The translations under genes were made by a program, and so were the position numbers. Shown piece after piece: positions 55,471-64,000 of a DNA stretch of 64,000 nucleotides; position 1 is the stretch's first letter, and each line of letters starts with the position of its first letter. The DNA is from Siderastrea radians (lineage: Eukaryota; Cnidaria; Anthozoa; Scleractinia; Rhizangiidae), in the NCBI GenBank assembly GCA_964017195.1, contig OZ024896.1, forward strand, positions 28,665,430 through 28,729,429, given 5' to 3'. The notes below the pieces were generated by a model that saw nothing but the letters and a program-made list of their open reading frames with translations, made no database searches and was not told where the DNA came from.

Positions 55471-55854
55471 TTTGATCATAAGAAATCATTCTGTAACAAG
55501 CAAAGATTACATAACAGAAGGGTTTCCCAGCTAACAAAAATTGTTGGTGATCTGAAGCTTGACTTAAACATCAAACAAATGAAGTGTTCCCCAGCTTGTT
55601 CAGAGCAGCCTGCACTTGGGTGGCTGTACGCTTTACATGCCACAGGCCAGCATTTGCTGTTTGAAAGGGAGTGGAATATTGAGAACTTAAAAAAAGTTTT
55701 CAAATTAAGGAACAATCACTTTTGTGACAGAAAAATTTATTATCTTTTACCATTAATACAATCTCATCCATTGAAGCTTAGTCAGCTTAAAAAGTCATCA
55801 AAAGTAAACTTATCATTGGCAAAGTGTACTGTTGTTCTGCTGAGCTCACCTTAA
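55471..55854 (+). CDS. Candidate terminal exon downstream of the MITE
   Basis: After an acceptor CCTATTTCAG (to 55470), with a pyrimidine-rich tract supplied by the MITE, an open frame of 127 codons runs to TAA: FDHKKSFCNKQRLHNRRVSQ, then CSPACSEQPALGWLYALHAT, GQHLLFEREWNIENL and KIYYLLPLIQSHPLKLSQL. Residue composition looks like a real soluble protein. I recognise no family. The ATG at 55336 lies inside the MITE and is probably not the natural start. Confidence 0.38.
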   Translation, partial: FDHKKSFCNKQRLHNRRVSQLTKIVGDLKLDLNIKQMKCSPACSEQPALGWLYALHATGQHLLFEREWNIENLKKVFKLRNNHFCDRKIYYLLPLIQSHPLKLSQLKKSSKVNLSLAKCTVVLLSSP

Positions 55855-57086
55855 TCTTTGTTCAACGTATTCAGTCATTATGGTTTCGCGCCCCATGAAC
55901 TGTGTCGCCCGAAAAATATGGGGTATCCATGATGCTGTGCGCACTCACAAAGCACGCCACCATTTTCGGGTCTCTTTGACTTCAATACAGAATATTCCCA
56001 AAAGGGATTTATAGGGCTGTCATTCCCGTCCGTGAAAAGACAATAGGAGTAATTGCTATTGTGGAAATGTGCGGAAAATGCTCTCACTTTAGATTAACGC
56101 TGGCTGTAGAGGAAACGAAAATTGCTCAACCAGAAACTCGCGAAAAATATTTCGTTACAAAGGAACCTTCGAGCGACCGCCGCGTGGGAATACGCTTAAG
56201 CTTACACGAGTCGTGTGGAAATCTACCCAGTCATCTGCTGTTGTCTGTTTAAACAAAGAATGTTTTTTACGTGTTCGCATACAGCATTAAAAAGAGAGGT
56301 TTCGATAATTCGAGTTTTTGTGGAGGCTGAGTTCCGGGAAAGAAAAGGAGCAATCTTTTGCCGGCCGGCGCCATTTGTCTACTCAGTTGTTTACTTGCGA
56401 GGCCACGCAGATGCGTGTCAGACTTTCTGTAGTTTTCGAAGGTCACTGTTTTAGTCCGCTCAAATCTTCGCTTGCAGTGTCTGGTATAATTTGCCGTCAA
56501 GTATTTGGATACCTAAAGGATTTTGACGAAAAGATGAGAAAAAAATTCAGATATTTTGAACCGATTAAGTACAAATATGCTTTGCCTGCTGTTCTATTAC
56601 TTTTGGCGTTTGCGTTTTAATAATCGATCGATCGTTTGCCTGTTTTCCTAAAAGTTTACTCGTTTATTCTAACCGATTTTTAATAATCTACGGACTTTAC
56701 ACGACATGTTCATACTGCTTTCACGTTTATGTTAATTTCAGGTATAAATTATTTGTAACAATAGAGGTGAAACCGCGATGGCCTTTCTAATTACGGGCAT
56801 TGTTTGTCGATGAATAGGTCGATGATTCGAACGCTGAGAGCAGAAACAATGGTTACGACATTGATATACACTCGGGACTTAAATGATTGACAGCTCTGCA
56901 TCTTGTTACGCATGCCCTGTAGGTTTTTTTACAAGCTAATTTGCATGTTCGATCGACGTGTTTCATGGGGCGCAAAACCGTAATGTGTGTCATATAAGAC
57001 TGAACTTTTGTCCTCTTTACAAATGAGTACCACTGTGAGATACTTGGTCCTGTTATCACTGTTCTCCTTTTAAAAGCTCTCTTTGT
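55855..57086. other. No gene supported
   Basis: Plus frames at 56061-56252 and 56318-56620 (the latter ending in a hydrophobic ALPAVLLLLAFAF) overlap in different frames and have no splice or domain support. Confidence 0.35.
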
Positions 57087-57359
57087 TCAGTCCTTCATGC
57101 TAAAAGGACTTGCTTCTGCTAAGTGAATTTTCTTCAGTAGTGACAACACGTGTTTCAATGTCCGCTGTAGTGTTCGTTGCTTTCCTATCTGTTTCCCCCC
57201 GTAAAAGACTTGTAAATGGATAACTTTTCGCGTGGAATAACAAATACAAGTTTCTCCTTGTCGCTTAGCTCTTGTAAATATTAGAATGTTACATATCTTT
57301 TGTGTAACGATCCCTTGTTCTTCGTGCAGAACGTTGAACAGCACTAGTTCGTCCGCCAT
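57087..57359 (-). CDS. Candidate small single-exon gene
   Basis: ATG with a strong context (AACATGGCGG) opens 90 codons: MADELVLFNVLHEEQGIVTQ, ICNILIFTRAKRQGETCIC, then a basic, helical end KHVLSLLKKIHL. About 50 bp upstream is ACGCATGCGCATT, an NRF-1-type promoter motif common at CpG promoters of animal genes. No domain is recognised, and the frame could also be a first exon. Confidence 0.3.
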   Translation of the reverse strand: MADELVLFNVLHEEQGIVTQKICNILIFTRAKRQGETCICYSTRKVIHLQVFYGGKQIGKQRTLQRTLKHVLSLLKKIHLAEASPFSMKD

Positions 57360-57630
57360 GTTTGATTTTGAGCATGCTAGTTCCCAGGGAGGCCGTGAGA
57401 TCACAAACGCATGCGCATTTGTAGTTCACCATCACGTGTGTCTTTGAAAGAATGTGCGAAGTTTGAGTTTGGGCGCGTGGTTTTGAATAGATCGAGTCTG
57501 TTTAAAGTAGAACTGCATTTTACTGCTTAATTCTACGTTTTTTCTCTGAAACGCTTCGGTTATGGAACAATTTCGAGTGGTTGAAGAAGAAGCAATGACC
57601 CAGGCTGTCTGAAAAGAGGTAAGAGTGGGA

Positions 57631-57698
<68 letters not shown>

Positions 57699-57825
57699 CT
57701 TTATTAACGTGGTCAGCACGCTGAGCTAAAAAGCTAGTTTACAGGTGCGCCACGAAATAAAAATACAAAATAGAAAAGTAACTTCTTGGAAGTGTATAAA
57801 TTAAGTTAAGCTATAAAAACTGTTG
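57631..57825 (-). mobile_element. Retroposon 3' end with TCAA microsatellite tail
   Basis: A perfect TCAA run (57631-57698) is followed by CTTTATTAACGTGGTCAGCA and an AT-rich tract. As with the GATA-tailed LINE, the minus-strand reading is a 3' UTR ending in a simple-repeat tail. Family not identified. Confidence 0.45.
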
Positions 57826-57947
57826 TCTGGCAAGTTTAATTTTGTTTGCGTTACATGATCGAGTTTTTATTACCTCCGTTTTAGATGTCTGCGTTGTACT
57901 GGGACTAGTGTTTGAAAGTGAGGAGACTGGGTTCCATCGTCCTTCTT
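57826..57947 (+). repeat. Inverted repeat, left member (partner 63071-63191)
   Basis: About 120 bp (TCTGGCAAGTTTAAT to TTCCATCGTCCTTCTT) recurs as its reverse complement at 63071-63191 with only a few changes, including the phrases GTTACATGATCGAGTTTTTA and GGAGACTGGGTTCCATCGTC. It directly follows the TCAA-tailed retroposon. Confidence 0.8.
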
Positions 57948-59186
57948 TCGAATGATTGGATACGAGTACGGACGTTCGATTGAAGCTCCTGCAAAAAGCG
58001 AAGTAGAATTGCGATGCAAGAGCCAAATTTCTAGCAGGAAAGTTTGTTTCCACGGTTTGCAAAGTGCCTGGGGCATCATGAAGCCCAGGAAGGCTCAATT
58101 GGGCGCTTTAAGTCTCAAAGAACCGAGCTTAGGGCATAACAGAAAGCCCAGCTTTGTACATCGTGAAGAGTCTCTAGCAGGGAACAAGGTACAATTCTGT
58201 GAGTTTCGGCATTAAAAGCAACGGCATACAAAGTTTTCGGCGGAGATTTTTGCCTTGATGCTGATTTTGTATTGCTATGGCTAGGCCGTATATCTTTCCC
58301 GCTCAAAGTGGTTACAAATTTCCCAGAATGCATTGCAAGGAAAAGAAAGTTTAATCTTTGACAACCTGCGAACTGGATACGTCTCTTCACGAGAAACAAG
58401 CTATTGCAGACTGATAAAAGCGGGATAACATTGTAGAAAACAAGAATTGCAAGCTGCTCATCGAGAAAAATGAACTATTCTGATATCTGTGTTGTTTCCA
58501 TAACAGTTTACACAGGGACTTTGCCAGAATTGTAGCACGTATTGACATTGTCATGTTATAAACATTGTTCTGTGAGAAATATTCTAGCGGACGGTCAGCA
58601 AATCAATTATTCGCATAAGTATCTACTACAGAGTTGGGAATGCAACTAGGAAGATGGACAAAAACTGTATTCGCCAGAATCGTGAGTAGAACCTTCACAT
58701 ATTTCTTTCATGCTTTGCTGTGGTTTGAGAATTTCGATTCGTTTTGTCGCGTGCGAACCAAACAAAGGCCGTACTGTACTCATCTCACTTTGCTTATGAA
58801 ACATATTCGTTATTATTTTAGCTGTTTGTATTTGAAGTGATCGAACAATGTTTTGTTTCATGGGGCTTCGTTATATCACAATTATTTGTTGATTCCTTGT
58901 CTTCTGAGATATCTCTACTCTGTTTACATTGTGACATGTCAGCGCGTTGTAGCGCGAAAGATTTTACCTTATCTTCCTTGCTTTCACACCTTTTAATTTC
59001 TGCTATACATTCCATTGTGTAAGAAATTCATGCATTAGACTTTATTTCAGCGAGCAATATTAAATGTGAATCAACTTGTTTTATGTAGTTGTCCAAGAAA
59101 CTTTGAACCCTAAGTCATCTGTATCTTTAAGCAAACCTTAACCCTAAGCACACATTAACCATAAGTAAAATTTAACCCCCTGATTT
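57948..59186. other. No gene recognised; start of AACCCTAA-like repeats
   Basis: Short frames only. From 59105 to 59180 degenerate AACCCTAAG units appear, similar to those at 62750. Confidence 0.4.
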
Positions 59187-61461
59187 AGGGGCCAACCATT
59201 TAACTTCTGAGGGAGGGGTTGGGTGATTTGGTAGAGGCATGAAATTTTTTTTCAACCGCTTAATTCCCCATGAATTTTTTTTCTTGAGGTATGTGCTTGC
59301 ATGATATTTTTTTCTCTCTCCAACGTTCTGCATGAAATTTTTTTGTGTGTTTGGATGGGGTTAGTAGGCCTTCATTATAAAGCAAATTACAAAGGATCTG
59401 TGAAAGAAACTTTGACCAAATATATTAATTTTTATCTAAGAGTTTTTGACTGACCTTTATAATACAGTACATTAATTCTAACACCGAATGTAAAACAGTG
59501 ACCTGACCCCTTCCGACTGTTGAGAGGAGTCAGGCCTGTTTGTGGACTTTTGCAAGTACATAGTGCGGGCATAGCGCTACAGAACAGTACATTGCATAGT
59601 GCGAATGCCCCTACAGTGCATATTTACAGGAAGATAATGAACCACATCCTTTCCTTGTTATATCAAACTGAGAACCACCAGTACAGCAATAAGTTGCTTC
59701 AGAGAGCTATCTAGAAAGGGTTAAATCCCATTTGCACCCAAATTACACATTAAAAAGCCAAAAAATAATCTGCACAGAGCTCTCAAGTTGATTTGTTGCC
59801 AAAGAGTGAGATTTTTGACGGCGTAGTCGTCTATTGGGACGCTGAAGGCGTCACCTTTCTAGGGGGTCTGGGGGCATGCTCCCCCAGAAAATTTTGAAAA
59901 ATTGAAGTAGCTAAGACGTGTTTTCCTTTATTCTGAGCGGGAATGTTGCCCTTCAAAAGTAACTATTTAGATCCCAGATTTTTCTTTTAACTGGACTAAT
60001 ATCAACTCTTTCTTAACATTCTGACTTATCCAGAAGTCAAATTAACATGTCATAACGCCAAAAAACAGGAGTTTCTTCTACATGCTTTCATTCTGATCAC
60101 TGATGCTCTTTGTTGTAGTTCCAAGTAGCTTTCTTGGTTCTGGCCAACAAATCTGCAGGTGGCTCAAAAGATGACTCTTTGTTGGCCATTTTGATAGTAA
60201 GCAAAGAGGCAACGTACCATCCACCTGGAGAGGGGCCGAAATGCTGTTTTATTTTCCCTTATAAGAGAAAAAAACTCTCTCTTTACCGGTATTTGACCAA
60301 ATTTATGGGTACCATTCCCTAGCTTCAACGATGTCAGACATCCACAGATCACATCCATGTGAAAACTGGATGATGATTTCTCATCATTTTCCTCACTTGC
60401 AAACTTTATTTGGCCTTCATCCCAGACTTTCTTGGGAAAAAAAGGGGCAAATTCAATTAGACAACATGCACGAACATGGAAAACTACTAAGGCCTCTTGC
60501 AGTACCTATGGTTGAAGAGACATCCCGCAAAGTACAACAATTGATTACAGTACTTCACAATGAACACCACATTAACGAAATGACTGAAAAATGGCTTTGT
60601 CAAACACCAAAACCGCCTCGAATTCCAGTATTTTACACCCTTAGGAAAATCCACAAACCGACTTGGGAGACCTATAATTTCGGGAGTGTCAGGTCCAACA
60701 GAGAAGTTGTCAGCATTTGTTGCCAGACTACTCCAGCAGTTAGCACAACAACAGAAGTCGTATCTCAAAGACTGATACAGTCAACTGACTACATTAATTT
60801 CATTGAGAGGACTAAAGTTCCAGAGAACGCAATCCTTGTATCAATGGACATAACGAGCTTGTATACTAATATTCCACAAGAGAGGGAATACATAAGGTAC
60901 GCGAGGCATACGACACTCTATAAAGACACACCTCCTATCCGTACACGTTTACGTACTTGACAAGCATTCAGGCTGCTACAGGAGAACTCTTTCCAGTTTT
61001 GTATCAGATAGATATTTAATTAAGTTTACTTCATGTTCCAACAGCTATTCTGGCATTCTTGATTTAGAGTGCACTTAAAACATTGTTCTTCAAAACACAA
61101 CACCAGCCGTGATCTTGAAGTTCAGAAAACATGTATCAAGATTGGTTACCACAGGTGCTATAAATGTAAAGAAAAAGACATCTGAAGGGGACACATTATT
61201 GTGCAAAGAATCCCTCTTACCCAAGTCCAGATCGATGCCAAAATCTTTTAACAGTCTGGTGATAAAGTTCAATGTGTCAACCCAGGAAAAATCTTGCCAG
61301 AATTTTTTTCCCAGCTTACTGTACGTGCGTGAATTTTTTGGGGGGACAATAGTCTAGTGCAGGAATTTTTTTCTTACGCAAATGCACTTGCAGGATATTT
61401 TTTTTCAAAATCACCCAACCCCCCCCCCCCCCCCCCCAGAAGTTAAATGGTTGGCCCCTTA
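59187..61461. repeat. Inverted repeat pair enclosing the Penelope-like RT fragment
   Basis: AGGGGCCAACCATTTAACTT at 59188 is inverted at 61441-61458 (AGTTAAATGGTTGGCCCC). Both sides also carry GGGTTGGGTGATT / AATCACCCAACCC and, in direct orientation, GTGCTTGCATGATATTTTTT-like tracts. The pair may mark the ends of one inserted element of 2.27 kb, or two copies of a small repeat. Confidence 0.5.
60331..61280 (+). pseudogene. Penelope-like element reverse transcriptase, degenerate
   Basis: The frame 60331-60960 contains PPRIPVFYTLRKIHKP and VSMDITSLYTNIPQE, both diagnostic of Penelope-like RTs (finger region and motif A with catalytic Asp). Between them the reading moves to another frame and back: that frame gives RPIISGVSGPTEKLSAFVAR, the expected conserved block, so at least two frameshifts are present. 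The conserved palm motif C and the GIY-YIG endonuclease are not seen; only a short remnant frame follows to about 61280. The copy is dead. Penelope-like elements are retroelements distinct from LINEs. Confidence 0.8.
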
Positions 61462-62038
61462 AAGGATCCTAGTCAGGCACGCCTTTGTTATTGTTTTGAT
61501 CTGAAATTTGCGATCAAATTACTCGTCGAACGTGACAAAACGCCTCAACAGTTCAACTGGTAAAAATATAAATTGTAGCTTGAAGCTGAAATTTCTTCAC
61601 TTGTTATTGATTTTAGTGCCAGTAAAAGGGCTTTCGATTATTTTCAGCGCATTTTGGTGGCTGTCCAAAAACCTAGAACTCAAAGAATGTTTGTGTTCGC
61701 AAGCCGGCCAGCCTCCCAGTCCGCCAACCCAAAAGCAAACTATATTCAGCGAGCGCTCGCGGAATATGATTTTCAAGCGAATCTAGAATCATAAAGGTTT
61801 GGAATCTTGTTTAATTGGGTATTCTTGACTTTCCCATCGCCATAAAACACAAAAGGCGAATGCACGGAGCGCAGAAATGTTTCCAAAGCTCACTCGATCA
61901 CGCCGCTCTGACCACCGCTCCGAACCGCATTTAGTTTTAATTGATAGCGCTAGATAAAGCGAGAGCATTTCACAGTCCTTTCAAATAGAAGAAACTCTTT
62001 TGTTATTAGCTTTTATTTTCTTTGTTATCATCGCACAG
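61462..62038. other. No gene recognised
   Basis: AT-rich spacer. The plus frame 61508-61786 has no domain and no splice support. Confidence 0.4.
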
Positions 62039-62215
62039 GATGGATATTCATTTCAATTTTCAAAATACATGATTTGCCATGAAAACAAAACGTACTGCAG
62101 CTACATTGTAGCTAAGGTGTCCACTGCGGCTAACAGATCTGAAAGTTTCGGTTCGCAAACCATTCTTTCTCATCCTTTTCTGCAATTCCAGGGATTAGTT
62201 TATGGAAAAAATTGA
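62039..62215 (+). CDS. Candidate exon, unidentified
   Basis: A very strong pyrimidine tract and acceptor (TTGTTATCATCGCACAG) precede DGYSFQFSKYMICHENKTYC then SYIVAKVST, open to TGA at 62213. A donor GCTAAG|GTGTCC near 62116 would give a 78-nt phase-0 exon. The tract read in frame (LLAFIFFVIIA) also resembles a signal peptide, but there is no ATG. Family unknown. Confidence 0.28.
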   Translation, partial: DGYSFQFSKYMICHENKTYCSYIVAKVSTAANRSESFGSQTILSHPFLQFQGLVYGKN

Positions 62216-62749
62216 AGTGTTGTTCTTAGGCATCGAAGTCTTTGAACCTTTCGCTTTAACGTCGCTACCGGCACTGCAGAGCGAGTCCCGTCGTCACATT
62301 CAGAAGACCAAAACATTTCAGCGCGTGAAGAACGCGCACCGTAATGAAGTAAAATGTCGGCGAATAAGCTCGTCCAGCATTTCAATCTATTCGATATCTT
62401 TTGCTTCACTTGTGCAATAACCAAGAAGATCCCTTGAATAATGATTTCTTTCATAAGCTTGACTGGTTTGGTACTGCCACGCGAAGGAGAGCATAAACCA
62501 CTTAGAGTCCTAGCGTTGTCTCGCACATTTTACGAGAAAAATAGCAAACAACACCAAAATAACCGGCCAGATGTAACCGCTATTAATTTGTTAAGGCCAA
62601 AAAAGTAAATGAAGACCCAAACTGGCCGTATTGGCGCGGATGTAGCGGGATTTCAATTCACTGTGAAAAAATCGTGATTTTAGATGGCATAAAAAAATGG
62701 CGGATTTCTCACTCGATGCGTGCAAAGCACTGTGGGTGACTAGGATCCT
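62216..62749. other. No gene recognised
   Basis: Short frames only. GCAAAGCACTGTGGGTGAC at 62726 resembles GCAAAGCACTTTGGGTGACA at 725, another hint that the same repeat family occurs at both ends of the window. Confidence 0.4.
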
Positions 62750-63000
62750 TTAACCCTAAGCATACCGTAACCCTAGGAGAAATTTAACCCCAAGCGCACC
62801 GTAACGCTAGGTCAAATTTAACCCTAAGCACACCGTAACCCTAGCAAAAATTTAACCCTAAGCGCACCGTAACCCTAGGTCAAATTTAACCCTAAGCACA
62901 CCATAACCCTAGGAAAAATTTAACCCTGAGCAATCCGTAACCCCTAGCTCAAATTTAACCCTTAACACACCGTAACCCTAGCTCGAATTTAACCCTAATT
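62750..63000 (+). repeat. Telomere-like tandem repeat, period about 34 bp
   Basis: About seven units of the form AAATTTAACCCTAAGCACAC then CGTAACCCTAGG. Each unit holds two AACCCTA cores resembling the animal telomere repeat but in a longer, degenerate framework. It is interstitial and non-coding. A short decayed version lies at 59105-59180. Confidence 0.85.
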
Positions 63001-63070
63001 AAGCTTGCCATTACATGTGAATGTTAACCCCAAAGTCAGTCTTAACTGTGAGTTATTTGGTGATAAAGGG

Positions 63071-63191
63071 AAGAAGGACGATGGAACCCAGTCTCCTCAC
63101 TTTCAAACACTAGTCCCAGTACAACGTAGACATCTAAAACGGAAGCAATAAAAACTCGATCATGTAACGCAAACAACATTAAACTTGCCAG
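63071..63191 (-). repeat. Inverted repeat, right member (partner 57826-57947)
   Basis: Reverse complement of 57826-57947. It immediately follows the telomere-like array. Confidence 0.8.
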
Positions 63192-63615
63192 AAAAATGTC
63201 CTTTCAAAAAAATGTCCTTTCAAAGCAAAATTCTATGTAAGACTTTAATAAGCTTGAATTTAAAGTGACAATTTAGCTGAAAGCGTTAGTGCAAATGAGT
63301 AAATTCTTGATCGAAACTTACTGGAATAGTCAAATACAAATTTGCCTTATTTCCACATTCAACTTACTATCAGAAGAAGAAGAAGAAGACAAAACTGGAT
63401 TTGTTGCTGAAAAGGGTTGGATTTCTTTATAGTTTCTTATCAAGACCTAAATGGCTCTTTACTTTAGCACAATATTAATGTTCTTAGATGAAATGCCCAT
63501 TGAGCAGGTTGTAAATCAGTCCATGTTACTCACCATTGGTTTCACACTAAAGTTTAAAAAGATCCTGTGATGATTAATAGTTGTAATAATAATTTCAAGT
63601 CAGTCTTTTTAGTTC
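63192..63615. other. No gene recognised
   Basis: AT-rich; a GAA run at about 63374-63390 is the only feature. Confidence 0.4.
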
Positions 63616-63777
63616 TACACTCAAACTTAGAAACCATGAACACTGAAAATATTTCTCAGAATGTCCATTGTGTTTTGACCAATCACGTGCAAGACCTTGA
63701 AACCACAAAACAAATGGGTTTGTTAGTCACAGAACGGGCTTGGTTCTCACTTTGTTTCGTAAAACCTCAAGATTAAA
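63616..63777 (-). repeat. Dispersed repeat, copy 2 (partner at 751-924)
   Basis: Reverse complement of 751-924. The plus frame at 63567-63776 is not conserved in the partner. The remaining 220 bp to the window end hold nothing recognisable. Confidence 0.6.
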
Positions 63778-64000
63778 CCTTCATCTTAACTTACAGTAAT
63801 TTAGATTGTTATTCTCTATCTGAGAGTCACATGCACTACGCAAGCAAAAACTTTGGCTCAGGGGTTGCCGCTGCATTGCAGCAACAGCCACAGATTGTCG
63901 AAACCGGTGTTTGTTAATTTTTAACAGCCTGCTCACTCAGTACCATTGTTAAATTTGAAACTGTCATTTTTAAAATTTGGAACTAGACATTGTATGTTGC

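Noticed and set aside
62750..63000. True telomere or chromosome end
   Set aside because: Units are 34 bp, degenerate and followed by ordinary interspersed repeats, so the array is internal.
53005..64000. Death, CARD or DED exon for gene B
   Set aside because: All minus frames in this stretch were read; none shows a death-fold pattern, so the N-terminal exon of gene B could not be placed.

Overview
The window looks like AT-rich animal nuclear DNA, most probably from a hexacorallian cnidarian (stony coral or close relative). Reasons: NACHT-LRR (NLR) receptor exons of the large anthozoan type, a Death-domain exon, short phase-1 exons separated by introns, and a dense mix of LINE, Penelope-like, Tc1/mariner-like, piggyBac-like and foldback elements. 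There is no prokaryotic gene organisation. Genus and species cannot be fixed from sequence reading alone.

Layout. 0-1.5 kb: last exon of an unidentified plus-strand gene. 2.4-4.5 kb: minus-strand NLR-like gene A (Death-domain exon, then two 93-bp linker exons), running off the left edge. 5.5-11.1 kb: candidate small spliced genes and a five-unit satellite. 11.2-20.1 kb: three DNA transposons, namely a 2.26-kb TA-flanked element, a 0.6-kb TTAA-flanked element, and a 3.76-kb element with 18-bp inverted repeats and an exact 9-bp target duplication whose interior fits two convergent spliced genes. 20-32 kb: repeat-rich, with LINE 3' ends, foldback MITEs and a tRNA-like SINE. 32.2-33.5 kb: a foldback element built on a 14-bp minisatellite, ending 16 bp before a candidate start codon. 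36.3-39.4 kb: a LINE with an intact endonuclease-reverse transcriptase ORF. 41.9-43.3 kb: a satellite interrupted by a MITE with long inverted repeats. 45.0-52.6 kb: minus-strand NLR gene B (four 93-bp linker exons, one NACHT exon, LRR region). 53.5-64 kb: GC-rich minisatellite, Penelope-like remnants with a hammerhead-type core, a MITE sitting on a splice acceptor, and telomere-like 34-bp repeats.

Main point. Genes A and B are two copies of one design: Death domain, then a variable number of identical-length (93 bp, 31 codon) phase-1 linker exons, then NACHT, then LRR. All splice phases agree. Gene B has one in-frame TAA between NACHT and the LRR block, so it is either a recent null allele or encodes a receptor without most of its LRRs. 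Functions of most small spliced candidates are unknown; they rest on splice signals and frame agreement only.
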